Assembly: GCF_015356825.1 (NCBI RefSeq)
Contig: NZ_JAACYW010000022.1
Coordinates: 1 to 64,000 of the forward strand
Length of the DNA: 64,000 bases
Reading direction: 5' to 3'
DNA from: Catenulispora rubra
GTDB taxonomy: Bacteria > Actinomycetota > Actinomycetes > Streptomycetales > Catenulisporaceae
The stretch's first letter is position 1; every line of letters begins with the position of its first letter. Positions 25,259-34,222 of this stretch are shown here, one piece after another. The notes beneath the pieces are model-generated. The model was not told where the DNA came from and made no database searches. It worked only from the letters and a program-made list of their open reading frames with translations. The translations under genes and the position numbers were made by a program.

Positions 25259-27251
25259 ACTGGCCGAACACCTGATGCAGGATGTCCATGTAGACCCCGT
25301 GACCGCTGGGGCTGGCCCAGGCGGTGGCCGACTCGGCGGCGGTGCCCTCGCCCCACTCGTTGTAGGAGATGATCAGCTGGAACGGGTCCTTGGAGCGGGC
25401 GACCGTGGTCACGTCCTGCTTGAACCGCGCCGGATCGCGCGGCACGGCCGGCGTCTGCGTGTCGTACTTCCAGAACCCGGGTGAGGTCACGGCCGAGTAC
25501 CCGTTCTGGACGTCGAGGTCGTCCACGTACTGGTGCCAGCCTTGAGGCTGGTCGGCACACTGGCGGTAGCCGCCGAAGACCTTGAGGACCACGTAGTAGT
25601 GCGCGGTGGCGTTCGCCTGGGCCCAGCGCGAGGCCATGCCGCAGCCGTCCGAGCCGTCGGCGTAGACGAAGATGACCGGCAGGCCGTTGACGTGCAGCCA
25701 CGCCTTCTGGTCGGAGTACTTGCGCAGATAGACCAGGTCGTCGGCGATCTGGGCGGACGAGGGGTCGCCGTAGGCCTCCTGCTCGTAGTACGCCGACCAG
25801 GAGAAGCCGAGCTTCGCCGCCTCGGCCATCAGCAGCGGCGTCCGCTTGTCCTCGCGGCGCCCCTGACCCCACCACGAGATGATCCCGGCCTGGAGCCCGC
25901 CGTACTGCATGTCCTGGATCTGCCGGTCGACGGTCGACGCCTGGTCCACGCTGTAGTCGCCGGCGGAGGGGGTGTAGTGGCTGCCGTTGTTGGCGAAGTT
26001 CTCGGGATACCAGGGGTAGTAGAAGGCCGCGCGCACCGGGAGCGCGGTGTTGACGATCGTCGAGGGAGCCGAGGCAGAGGACGGGATCGAGCTCGGCTGC
26101 GTCGGCTTCGGCGTCGTGGTGTGAGTGGACGGGGACGCGGACGGGCTCGCCGACGGACTCGCGGCGGAGGTCGCCGGTGCGGACGACCCCGGTGTCGGCG
26201 GAGCCGTGGTGGCGTTCGTGCCGAGACTGTCCGCGGCGCGCGCCGGGGACGCAGTCGCGTACCGGATGCCCGCTCCCCCGGCCACGACGGCGAGCGCCAC
26301 GAATCCTGCGACCGTCGCCTTGCCGGCGGCGGGCAGGGCTGTCCAGTGCACGATGCGATGACCGCGCCCGGCCGCCTGGCGCACGGTACGGCTCGTGGCG
26401 CGACCCGCGGCGCCCCGACCGAGAGCAGAGCTGGCTCCGGAGCCCACGCCCTTCATCGTCAGCGCCGTCACCGTGACCCGCAGTCCCACCGCGACCGGCA
26501 CCAACGCCAAGCCCACCAACAGGAACTCGGCGGGAACCAGGTCCTGCTGGAGCACTCCGCAGGACGGGCACTCGCGCACGTGGCGTGCGATGCGCTTGCG
26601 CCACAGACCTTCGGGCCGGCCGTCCCAGCGCGCGCAGACCTCGGCCAACTCCGGGCAGCGCCGCGGGGCCGCCAGTGCACGCACCACCGAGCGCGCCGTC
26701 TCCAGCCGCGCCTTGGTCCGGTGCACGAGGACGGCGGCCTTCGCAGGGCTGACGTCCATCGCGGCCGCCAGCTCGGACCGTGTCAGATGGCCGGCGGTCT
26801 CCAGCCACCACAGGGAGAGCAGCTGCCGGTCTTCGGCGTCGAGCCAGCGCGTGGCCTGCGCCACTTCCAGCCGCTGCTCGGCAAGACCCAGCGTGGCGAT
26901 GGTGAGGTCGACGAAGTCCGACCCCGGATCGGCCAGCGCCTCCGCCTCGTACTGTGCGGCGTCCGGCGCCGACCGCCGGCGGCTGTCGTGGCGGCGCACC
27001 TCGCGCATCGCGATGGCCACCAGCCAGGAGCGGAAGGCCTCGGGATCGCGCAGCTGCGGCAGGTCGCGCACGGCTTGGAACATGACCTCCTGGACCACGT
27101 CGTCCACCTCGACGGAGCGCCGCAGCGCCCGCCCGACCACGTTGTAGACCAGGGGCAGATACGCGCCGATCAGTACGTCCAGGGCCCGGCCGTCGCCGGC
27201 GCGGGCCGCTTCGACCGTCCTGGCGTCCGGCGCCCGGTTCGCTTCCGTCAT
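25248..27251 (-). CDS. Membrane-tethered ECF sigma factor with GH99-like extracellular domain
   Basis: A 667-aa single polypeptide. Residues ~15-88 are sigma region 2 (VDDVVQEVMFQAVRDLPQLRDPEAFRSWLVAI) read in motifs VDDVVQEVMF and FRSWLVAIAMREVRR. Residues ~135-190 are region 4 with a helix-turn-helix. A zinc-finger anti-sigma-like motif follows (C199, H224-x3-C228-x2-C231). A membrane helix spans 311-331, after an Arg-rich cytoplasmic stretch. A Ser/Thr/Pro linker (335-400) leads to a GH99-like barrel (403-664) with FYYPWYP at the start and YNEWGEGT at 630-637. Family knowledge: ECF groups with C-terminal zinc-finger/membrane/carbohydrate extensions exist in actinobacteria. Inference: the outer domain senses a glycan and controls the downstream glycosidase operon. 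Start ATG at 27251. Confidence 0.88.
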   Translation of the reverse strand: MTEANRAPDARTVEAARAGDGRALDVLIGAYLPLVYNVVGRALRRSVEVDDVVQEVMFQAVRDLPQLRDPEAFRSWLVAIAMREVRRHDSRRRSAPDAAQYEAEALADPGSDFVDLTIATLGLAEQRLEVAQATRWLDAEDRQLLSLWWLETAGHLTRSELAAAMDVSPAKAAVLVHRTKARLETARSVVRALAAPRRCPELAEVCARWDGRPEGLWRKRIARHVRECPSCGVLQQDLVPAEFLLVGLALVPVAVGLRVTVTALTMKGVGSGASSALGRGAAGRATSRTVRQAAGRGHRIVHWTALPAAGKATVAGFVALAVVAGGAGIRYATASPARAADSLGTNATTAPPTPGSSAPATSAASPSASPSASPSTHTTTPKPTQPSSIPSSASAPSTIVNTALPVRAAFYYPWYPENFANNGSHYTPSAGDYSVDQASTVDRQIQDMQYGGLQAGIISWWGQGRREDKRTPLLMAEAAKLGFSWSAYYEQEAYGDPSSAQIADDLVYLRKYSDQKAWLHVNGLPVIFVYADGSDGCGMASRWAQANATAHYYVVLKVFGGYRQCADQPQGWHQYVDDLDVQNGYSAVTSPGFWKYDTQTPAVPRDPARFKQDVTTVARSKDPFQLIISYNEWGEGTAAESATAWASPSGHGVYMDILHQVFGQYPR

Positions 27252-27402
27252 GCTCGCTTCCTTCGCTGCCGCAGACCTGTTGTCGTCCTGTCATAGAAGG
27301 GAGGGCCGCGGCGCGCCCGAGCATTGCACAAACTTGGGGACCGTCTTGGATCGGTCTTGTGATGTGGTTGGCGTTCACCGGCCAGGCAGCACGTGGACGG
27401 GG

Positions 27403-28176
27403 TCAGTTGGCCCCGATCACCTGGAAGCTCGAGTTCTCGAAGATGTGGTGGATGTTGGTACCGATGTCGTGGACCTCGTAGTCTCCGTCCGGCAGCTGGA
27501 CGACCCGGTCGACGATGCCGCCGGGGTACTTCTGCAGCGCGGTCTGTACGGCCTGGTTCGCTGTGTCGGAGCCGACGATCGTGCCCTGGCCTTCGGTGTA
27601 GTCCGTCGGGATCGTGCCGTATGACTGCGAGGTGTTCTGTTGGCCTTGGTGCACGGCTGTGACGTCGGCCGACGCCGTTGTGTAGGGGCTGTTCGCGGGC
27701 TCGACGGTGACTTGGGTGGCGGTGATGGTCGTGCCGTTCACAGTGCCGAGAACGAGGACCGCCTCGCCTGGTGTGAGCGCGCCGGTGGCGTTGGCGTAGG
27801 TGGTGGACGAGTTCTCGTCGATGGTGATCGTCTCGCCCACGGTCGTCTTCACGGAGAAACCGGTACCGGTCACGCTGCTGATCGTGCCCGAGGTGCCGCC
27901 AGGCTCGTTGGTGCTGCGCGCGTTGGATCCCTGCCCGGCACCACCGGCGCCCGCCTGCGGGGCGGACGAACCGGTGGTGCCGGACGAGGCGGCGGACGTG
28001 CCGCCTGCCGAGCCGGAGCCAGAGCCGGAACCGGAGGCGGCGGCCAGGCCCACGCCGATCCCGGTCACCGCCAGTACGGCGATCCCGGCGATCAAGGCGA
28101 CTTTGCGTTTACGGGGCACGAAAGTGCGCTTTCCGTCTTGCTCCTGGTCAGGGCTGGAGTTGAAATCGGTAGTCAT
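27403..28176 (-). CDS. Membrane-anchored DUF5666/PepSY-like protein
   Basis: A 257-aa protein. After a charged cytoplasmic N-terminus (PRKRK) a single membrane helix (residues 28-47) is followed by a Gly/Ser/Ala linker. Residues ~97-160 form a small beta domain (GTISSVTGTGFSVKTTVGETITIDENSSTTY motif region; DUF5666-like) that includes AVLVLGTVNGTTITATQV. The C-terminal ~50 residues (ANQAVQTALQKYPGGIVDRVVQLPDGDYEVH) resemble a PepSY unit. Such proteins are extracytoplasmic and of unknown role, perhaps protease regulation. Monocistronic, downstream of GH5 on the same strand. Confidence 0.75.
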   Translation of the reverse strand: MTTDFNSSPDQEQDGKRTFVPRKRKVALIAGIAVLAVTGIGVGLAAASGSGSGSGSAGGTSAASSGTTGSSAPQAGAGGAGQGSNARSTNEPGGTSGTISSVTGTGFSVKTTVGETITIDENSSTTYANATGALTPGEAVLVLGTVNGTTITATQVTVEPANSPYTTASADVTAVHQGQQNTSQSYGTIPTDYTEGQGTIVGSDTANQAVQTALQKYPGGIVDRVVQLPDGDYEVHDIGTNIHHIFENSSFQVIGAN

Positions 28177-28286
28177 GAGTCACACTCCCCATGTGCGTCT
28201 TTTGTATAGACGCTGCCACCGATTTACTCCGCCTTTGATCAGATTTCCGTGTGAATCACATGAGAATGGACGTGTGCCGCACGCGC

Positions 28287-29888
28287 TCAGCCGGCCGCGG
28301 CCTGGATCGCGTTGGCGATGTTCGGCCGTTGCCACTGCGCCGTGTTGCGGTTCATCAGCCCGAACTGGTCGTCGCCGACGCCGGTGTAGCCGTTGTCCCA
28401 CACCACGACCTTCTGGTTGTGCTGCGCCGCGTAGGAGGCGATGTGCGACTCGTAGGCGGCGACCTGATCGGAGTTGTCGCCGCCGTTGTACGGCTTCACG
28501 GTGGCGCCGAACTCCGTCCAGATCACCGGGATACCCCTGCTGGTGAACAGGTTGTAGCCGTTGTTGACGTCACCGTCGGGCAGATAGTTCATCGAACCGT
28601 CCCACGTCAGGTAATTCGGGGCGGTGGTGGAGCAGAAAGACCAGGGGTTGTACGTGTGCAGCGACACCGCGATGTTCGCGCCGGCGGGCACCGCGAGGTT
28701 GTCGGCGCCGGTCTGGGCGTTGGCGCCGTACGGCACCACGATCAGCCAGCGGGTGGCGTCGTTGCCGCCGACCGCGCGGACGGTGTTGACGAAGTCCTGG
28801 TTCAGGGTGTTGATCGGCCCCCAGTTGTCCGACGTGCCGCCGCCGTAGCGGTTGCCGCCGTTGACGTCCTGGGGCTCGTTCATCGCTTCGAACAGCAGGT
28901 GGTCGCCCTCGCTGTTGAAGTAGCCCGCGATCTGGCGCCACAGCGCGATGAACTCCGGTTCGGTGGTGGCCATGCCCCCGGTGCTCGGGACCAGCCAGTT
29001 TCCGCCGCCGCCGTCGTGGTGGATGTTGACGTCGACGTACATGTTGTCGCTGATCGCCCAGTCCACGACCTGCTTGAGGCGCGCCAGGAAGTTCGGGTCG
29101 ACGATGTAGTTCGGCGCCCCGCTGGTCAAGTGCGGGTACCAGGTCACCGGGACGCGCAGGTAGTTGAACTTGGTCGAGATCAGGTCGATCATCGGCTTGG
29201 TCGTCGCCGGGTTGCCCCAGCAGGTCTCGTTGCAGCTGGTGTCGAAGGAGTTGCCGAGGTTCCAGCCGGCGTGGATCTGCGACCAGAATCCGGTGCCGCC
29301 GCCACCGCCACCGCCGTTGCCGTTCACCGTCCAGTGCTGGTTCGCCCCGCCGGTGCAGTCCCAGATCTGGAGGTAGGAGCCGTTCGCGGTGCCGTTCGCG
29401 TCGAGACAGCGGCCGGAGTTGGCGTTCGTGACGGTGCCGTTGGTGTTGACGGTCCACCGCTGCGCACCGGTGCCGTTGCAGTCGTAGAGCTGCACGCGGG
29501 TGCCGTTCGCCGTGCCGGCGCCGGTCACGTCGAGACAGCGGTTGGAGTTCGGGTTCAGGATCGACCCGTCCGACCGCGCCTGCCACTGCTGCGCGACGGT
29601 GCCGTTGCAGTCGTAGAGCTGGGTCACGGTGCCGTTCGCGGTGCCGGCGCCCTGAGCGTCGACGCACCGACCACTCTGCTGGCCGACGATCGTGCCGGAT
29701 GCCGACGCCGATGCCGGCACCGCCGTCGATACCGAAGCCGAAGCCGCGGCCGATACCGAAGCCGAGGCCGAGACCGCGTTCCACGACGTCGTCGTCAAGC
29801 TCACGGCTGCGACCGCGACCGCGGCGAGCGCCATGCGCCACCGGTATCGCCGACGAGGGTTGGGACACATGGCGGAGGATCGCATCAT
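28287..29888 (-). CDS. Secreted GH5 glucanase (cellulase) with N-terminal ricin-type lectin domain
   Basis: A 533-aa enzyme. Residues 1-60 are signal peptide and Ala/Ser linker. Residues ~65-188 carry three beta-trefoil repeats with QQW/QRW/QHW motifs and paired CxD/YDC cysteines (CBM13/ricin B type), which bind galactose or xylan. After a Gly-rich linker the GH5 catalytic barrel starts at ~200 (IHAGWNLGNSFD). The acid/base is E338 in FEAMNEPQD and the nucleophile E459 in VIWTEFGA; the HxH-type IHHDGGG at 289-294 is also conserved. Expected activity is endo-beta-1,4-glucanase on cellulose or related glucans. The ATG at 29888 follows AGGAGA. A TetR-type palindrome sits 36 bp upstream. Confidence 0.92.
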   Translation of the reverse strand: MMRSSAMCPNPRRRYRWRMALAAVAVAAVSLTTTSWNAVSASASVSAAASASVSTAVPASASASGTIVGQQSGRCVDAQGAGTANGTVTQLYDCNGTVAQQWQARSDGSILNPNSNRCLDVTGAGTANGTRVQLYDCNGTGAQRWTVNTNGTVTNANSGRCLDANGTANGSYLQIWDCTGGANQHWTVNGNGGGGGGGTGFWSQIHAGWNLGNSFDTSCNETCWGNPATTKPMIDLISTKFNYLRVPVTWYPHLTSGAPNYIVDPNFLARLKQVVDWAISDNMYVDVNIHHDGGGGNWLVPSTGGMATTEPEFIALWRQIAGYFNSEGDHLLFEAMNEPQDVNGGNRYGGGTSDNWGPINTLNQDFVNTVRAVGGNDATRWLIVVPYGANAQTGADNLAVPAGANIAVSLHTYNPWSFCSTTAPNYLTWDGSMNYLPDGDVNNGYNLFTSRGIPVIWTEFGATVKPYNGGDNSDQVAAYESHIASYAAQHNQKVVVWDNGYTGVGDDQFGLMNRNTAQWQRPNIANAIQAAAG

Positions 29889-29923
29889 TGCTCGTCTCCT
29901 GAGGCTGACTGCCTTATACCTAT

Positions 29924-29943
29924 TACCTAGCAGGTACTAGGTA
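29924..29943. promoter_or_regulatory. Palindromic operator in the GH5 promoter region
   Basis: TACCTAG-CAGGTA-CTAGGTA is a perfect 7+6+7 inverted repeat, A/T-richer than its surroundings. It lies between the GH5 start (29888) and the end of the TetR gene (30004), so TetR control of GH5 is likely. Confidence 0.65.
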
Positions 29944-30003
29944 GCGATTGCTGTGGAAGGTAGTCGAGAGCTGATGCTGCGGCAAGAGGTGTAAGGGGGC
30001 TGA

Positions 30004-30645
30004 TCAGAGCCGACCGAAGAGCGCCTCGGCGGCGGCTTCCCACTCCTGGACCAGGTCGATGGTCCCGGGGTCGCGGAGCCATTGCAGCTGCACGCCGTCC
30101 ATCATGGACACGATCTGGCGTGCGAGCAGTTCCGGGCGGTCCGTCAGCTCCTTGGCGAGCGCGGCGAACGAGGAGACCACCCGCGCCTGGCGCGCGGCGA
30201 AGTAGTCGTGGGCCGGATGGTCGGGGTTCAGTGACTCGACCGCCAGCACCGCGAACAGCCGTACGATCTCGGGCTGCCCGGCGTTCCTGCGCATCGTCGC
30301 CTCGCACAGCCGGCGCAGATCGACGCCTTCGGGGCCGCCGTCGGACCACTCGTCGGGCACATGCTCCTCGTCGACACCGAGTTGCACGCGCAACGACCTG
30401 GCGTCCTCGCGGTCACGGTGCTCCAGGACCGCGACGAGCAGCCCGACCTTGGACCCCACGTAGTGCAGAAGACCCGGGACGGTCAGCCCACACCGGTCGG
30501 CGACGTCCCGCATGGACAGGCCCCAGAAGCCGCAGTCGGCGATCAGCTCGCAGGTCGCGGCCATGATCTGCTGCCGACGCTGGGCCGCCGGAAGCCGGGC
30601 CCGGCTCCGCCGGGGCCTCCCCGCCGCCTCAGCCACGCTCAACAC
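30004..30645 (-). CDS. TetR family transcriptional regulator
   Basis: A 213-aa repressor. Residues ~20-65 are the TetR DNA-binding domain (RRQQIMAATCELIADCGFWGLSMRDVADRCGL..GLLHYVGSK). The C-terminal ligand domain is helical, with one WLRDPGTIDLVQEW segment near the end, as in TetR_C-type sugar-related regulators. Start GTG at 30645 follows GAAGGGG. The gene precedes GH5 on the same strand with a 115-bp gap that contains a perfect palindrome, and it is divergent from the helicase-like gene. Likely represses GH5 and perhaps itself; ligand unknown. Confidence 0.9.
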   Translation of the reverse strand: MLSVAEAAGRPRRSRARLPAAQRRQQIMAATCELIADCGFWGLSMRDVADRCGLTVPGLLHYVGSKVGLLVAVLEHRDREDARSLRVQLGVDEEHVPDEWSDGGPEGVDLRRLCEATMRRNAGQPEIVRLFAVLAVESLNPDHPAHDYFAARQARVVSSFAALAKELTDRPELLARQIVSMMDGVQLQWLRDPGTIDLVQEWEAAAEALFGRL

Positions 30646-30824
30646 GCCCCTTCGGTGCCCGCCCGATCACCCCCACACTACTGGCGGAGGCGTCGGTTGC
30701 GGTGCGAGCGGTCGTCCCGAACCATCGGCGAGTTTCACTCGGTGGTGTGATGGGCGACCGTATCGGCCGATGGTTCTTGGGCAACTTGGCCGACAGAGGT
30801 GTTCTGGGCTGGAAGAATGATGCC

Positions 30825-32759
30825 GTGCATGACCTTTTCAGCTCTTTGGCGCAGCACGTCGCATCGCTCCCGCAGGACGGGTTCGACGCGTTGATGGCCG
30901 CCCGCCCCGACGTGGCAGAGGTGTTGTTCGGCGATGTACCGGACGGGCAGGAGGCGCAGGCGGACGTCGGATCGATCGCCGGGGCGCTGCTGGATCCGGA
31001 TGGGGTCGCCGAGGCGATGATTCGGCTGGCGCGGCCTGCCGTCCAGGTGCTGATGGCGTTGGCCGACTCGGCGGAGGAGGCCGACGACCGGTCCGGTGGG
31101 ATGTTCGGAGGGCCGTGGTGCACCGATCTCGTACAGAGAGGAGCGGGCCGGGTCGGGGCGATGGAGGTCATTCGCATGCTGTCGATGGCCGGCGGTGCGG
31201 TCGAGGCGGACCCGCGCTCGGCACGGGCGGCGTTGTGCGGGCAGCTGGACGTCGCGGCCCGCGCGGCGGCGGCGGAGGAGTTCGACCGGATCCTCGCCGG
31301 CTTGACGAACTCCTGCCTGGTCTGGCCCGAACCTGAGGGCGGCGGGTCCTTGCGGATCCACGACGCCGTGTTCGGTGTCTTGCCCGAGCCGGGACCGCGG
31401 TGGGAGGTGTTCGACCTGGTACCGCCGCTGCCGGAGGTGGCACGTCAGCTGCCGGTCGCGGACGTCGATCGCGAGGCTCAGGCCGTGGCGACCGCGGCCT
31501 TGGAGCGCGCCGAGCGGCTGCTCAGGCACGTCGCGAGCGACGCGGTGCCGTTGCTCAAGGCCGGCGGGGTGGGCGCTCGTGAGGTCAAACGACTCGTGCG
31601 GGCCTGTGGACTGGACGAAGAGGCAGTCAGGTTCTGGCTGCACGTCACGGAACGCGTAGGTCTGGTGGCGTGCCAGAACGGCAAGCTGTGGGCGACGCCG
31701 GAATACGACGAGTGGATCTCGGACGAGCCCAGCCGCCGCTACGCAGTGTTGCTCGGAGCGTGGCTGGCGCTGCCGACATCGGTGCTGGGCCCGTTGGCCA
31801 CGACTGATGCGGCGGGAAAGCCGCATGCGGTGTTGTCCGACCCCGCGTTCGACGGTGTCGGGCACTACGTTCGGGCGGTTGTTCTGGAACTGATGACCGC
31901 CTGTGGTGCCGGGGCGGTCGCAGCCGTGGACTCCTTGGCCGATGCGCTGCTGTGGCGAATGCCGCTGCTGATGGAGCCGCAAACCGACGGCATCGCCTGC
32001 GACTGCGGCGAGTGCGGGAGTCAGTTCTTCGGCGAAGGCCCGTCGGGAAAGGAAACAGCCACCGCCGCCGTCGCCACCGTGCTCGCCGAGGGCGGCCAGC
32101 TCGGCGCCGTGGCGTTCGGCACGATTGCCCCGATCGTTCGCGTGCTTCTCGCCGGACCGCAGGATGACGTCTCGGCCATCGCGGCCGAATTCGCCGCGGC
32201 GTTGACCGCGGCGATGCCGGCACCGGTTGAGCGGGTCCGGTTGCAGGGCGACATGACCGTCGTGGCCGCCGGGTTGCCGTCGTCCAGGCTGGCGGCGTTC
32301 TTCGACTCAGCCGCCGAGCGCGAGGCCGGCGGCGCCGCGACGGTCTGGCGTATCACCGACGGCTCGGTTCGCCGGTGGCTGGACTCCGGCCGTTCGGCCG
32401 AGGAACTGCGCGCCGGCCTGACGGAGTTCTGCGAGGACGAGCCGACTCAAGCCCTGGGCTATCTCATCGAGGACGCCGCGCGCCGCCACGGCTTGGTCGA
32501 TGTGATCGCCGCCCGTGCCGTCATCGTCGCCGCGGACGAGGGGCTGGGCGCTGAGCTGGCCCTGGTGCCCGCCCTGACCCGCCTTGGCGTGCGCCGTATC
32601 GCCGACACCGTTCTGGTTCTGGACGCGCCCCAGCAGGAGGTGCTCAGTGTGCTGAGGTTCGCCGGATACCTGCCCTCTGCTCACGAGGCGGACGGCGCGG
32701 TGACCGTCGCGATGGTCGCTCCGCCCAGAGCCCCGTCCGAGGTATTGCCGCAGCGCTGA
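30825..32759 (+). CDS. XPB/Ssl2-like helicase-associated domain protein
   Basis: A 644-aa protein that carries the actinobacterial Helicase_C_3 (XPB/Ssl2 N-terminal-like) region near the C-terminus: VRLQGDMTVVAAGLPSSRLAAFFDSAAE, then WRITDGSVRRWLDSGRSAEEL and LGYLIEDAARRHG, read as separate short motifs. No ATPase motifs are present, so it is not itself a helicase. N-terminal SLPQDGFDALMAARPDV is the usual start of this family, which favours GTG at 30825 over an ATG 123 bases upstream. Members often accompany DNA-repair helicase genes, but here it stands alone. A DNA-binding or repair role is inferred from the family only. Confidence 0.75.
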   Translation: MHDLFSSLAQHVASLPQDGFDALMAARPDVAEVLFGDVPDGQEAQADVGSIAGALLDPDGVAEAMIRLARPAVQVLMALADSAEEADDRSGGMFGGPWCTDLVQRGAGRVGAMEVIRMLSMAGGAVEADPRSARAALCGQLDVAARAAAAEEFDRILAGLTNSCLVWPEPEGGGSLRIHDAVFGVLPEPGPRWEVFDLVPPLPEVARQLPVADVDREAQAVATAALERAERLLRHVASDAVPLLKAGGVGAREVKRLVRACGLDEEAVRFWLHVTERVGLVACQNGKLWATPEYDEWISDEPSRRYAVLLGAWLALPTSVLGPLATTDAAGKPHAVLSDPAFDGVGHYVRAVVLELMTACGAGAVAAVDSLADALLWRMPLLMEPQTDGIACDCGECGSQFFGEGPSGKETATAAVATVLAEGGQLGAVAFGTIAPIVRVLLAGPQDDVSAIAAEFAAALTAAMPAPVERVRLQGDMTVVAAGLPSSRLAAFFDSAAEREAGGAATVWRITDGSVRRWLDSGRSAEELRAGLTEFCEDEPTQALGYLIEDAARRHGLVDVIAARAVIVAADEGLGAELALVPALTRLGVRRIADTVLVLDAPQQEVLSVLRFAGYLPSAHEADGAVTVAMVAPPRAPSEVLPQR

Positions 32760-32815
32760 CAGACACCACTCGCACCAACCGACCTGCGCGGCCAGGAGCC
32801 GACCTCGCCGACGCT

Positions 32816-32839
32816 GTGGTGCCGTGGTGCTGTGGTGCT
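32816..32839. repeat. 8-bp unit GTGGTGCY in three tandem copies
   Basis: Located in the 98-bp gap between two convergent genes. Simple tandem repeat, no further structure seen. Confidence 0.7.
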
Positions 32840-32857
32840 GTGACCGTCCCACTGCCG

Positions 32858-34141
32858 TCAGACATCCACGGAGGCGCTGCGACCGACCCAGTTCGCGGCT
32901 ACCCCGCGGTTGGCGGCGTCCACGTCGAAGGCCGCGGCGTCGAACTGTCGTGCGTCGTCGATGCCCAGCCAGTCCAGCGTGTCCTGGTGATCCTCGGCGG
33001 CGGGGCCCGCCAAGGTCTCGCGGAGGTTCCGGTAGCCCCACGTACCGCCGCAGTCCTCAGGCGGGCAGGCTGCGGCTCCGTCGACACATCGGGGGTAGGC
33101 CGTGGCCGGTTCGGGGGGCAGCGTGGCTTCGACGAGGATCCGGTGCTCCCAGCCGTCGCCGAAGTCATATTCGTAGCCGATGACGGTTCCGGACTTTGCG
33201 ATGTCGGCCAGGCGGATGGTGTGTTCGGCGATGGTGTCTTCCGCGAAGTCGGGGTCCGGCAACCCGTAGCGGGCCTCGCCGAGGGTGAACACGTGCAGGT
33301 GCGAGTCGGTCCAGCCCAGCGCGGCTTGCAGCACCCGGTGCAACCGGTCCAGTCGGATCGACGCAGGCACCAGCACTCGCCGCCACACCACGGGATCGGT
33401 GTCTTCGAGCACGACTCGCAGCTGGAACAGTTCTTCGCCGGCTGCTGTGCCGCCATGCGCGGCGAGCAGGGTGGCCAACACCGGGCCGGTGAGTCGAAAG
33501 GGACCATCGTCGTGCTCGATCGCGCCGAGTTCCGTCCACAGCGCGAGGACGCGCGAGACGTCTCGGTCGGTGGCGTCGCGAAGCCGGGCCAGTTGTTCGG
33601 CGGTCAGGTGGTCCAGGACGTATCGGGACGCGAGGTCGGCCCATACCCCGCTCTGCAGTGCGCCGAGATCCGTTCCGTCGCCGAGACCGAGCCGGAATCG
33701 GAGCTGCGCGCAGGTCTCTGGAAACGCCTCCAGTACCAAGGAGGTGATCCATCGGGATGGCACCACGGCGTCGGCCGACACCCCGGGGAACGACTCGAAC
33801 AGGGCCGCGCGCAGCCGATCGGTGTCCGTCAGAAGCTTGGCGTTCTTCTTCACCGGCACCAGCCGACCACTGATGACGCGGACGAGTCCGCCGGCTTTGG
33901 ACCACTCGAACAGCAGGTTGAGCCGGACCAGTTCCTGGCTGGACTTGGTCCGGAACAGCTGGTCGCCGATCACCGGATCGATCCGGTCGCCGGTTCCCAG
34001 CAGCGGAACGAGCACGCGGGCGTCGGCCAAGGTGAGCCGCCCGGTCTGGGTGAGCTTGCGTCCGTCGGCGATCCACTCCACGAACGCCTGGACCTGCTCC
34101 AGGAGCGACCGGTCGCGCCCGTCCATGTCGGGGCTCCTCAC
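32858..34141 (-). CDS. pRiA4b ORF-3-like domain protein, second copy in the window
   Basis: A 427-aa protein with the same plan as the gene at 14101-15390: a helical N-terminal ~240 residues (LLEQVQAFVEWIADGRKLTQTGRLTLADARVLVPLL opening, in parts) and a C-terminal pRiA4b ORF-3 domain with FQLRVVLEDTDPVVWRRVLVP, LHRVLQAALGWTDSHLHVF and YEYDFGDGWEHRILVEATLP; the last motif is followed by a CVDGAAACPPEDCGG segment. The domain is common in actinobacteria and on plasmids; its function is unknown. GTG at 34141 or ATG at 34126 are both possible starts. Sequence identity with the first copy is low outside the domain, so this is an old paralogue. Confidence 0.8.
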   Translation of the reverse strand: MRSPDMDGRDRSLLEQVQAFVEWIADGRKLTQTGRLTLADARVLVPLLGTGDRIDPVIGDQLFRTKSSQELVRLNLLFEWSKAGGLVRVISGRLVPVKKNAKLLTDTDRLRAALFESFPGVSADAVVPSRWITSLVLEAFPETCAQLRFRLGLGDGTDLGALQSGVWADLASRYVLDHLTAEQLARLRDATDRDVSRVLALWTELGAIEHDDGPFRLTGPVLATLLAAHGGTAAGEELFQLRVVLEDTDPVVWRRVLVPASIRLDRLHRVLQAALGWTDSHLHVFTLGEARYGLPDPDFAEDTIAEHTIRLADIAKSGTVIGYEYDFGDGWEHRILVEATLPPEPATAYPRCVDGAAACPPEDCGGTWGYRNLRETLAGPAAEDHQDTLDWLGIDDARQFDAAAFDVDAANRGVAANWVGRSASVDV

Positions 34142-34222
34142 ATTCGATGGCCGACTGACGGAACCGATCCTTGCACGGCGTGGCCAGGCCCACGCCCAGG
34201 CACGACAGGCCCGCCGCTCCCC

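Noticed and set aside
25114-27378. 754-codon minus-strand frame overlapping the sigma-fusion gene
   Set aside because: Arg/Gly/Pro-rich shadow without domains; the 25248-27251 frame gives clear sigma and GH99-like motifs.
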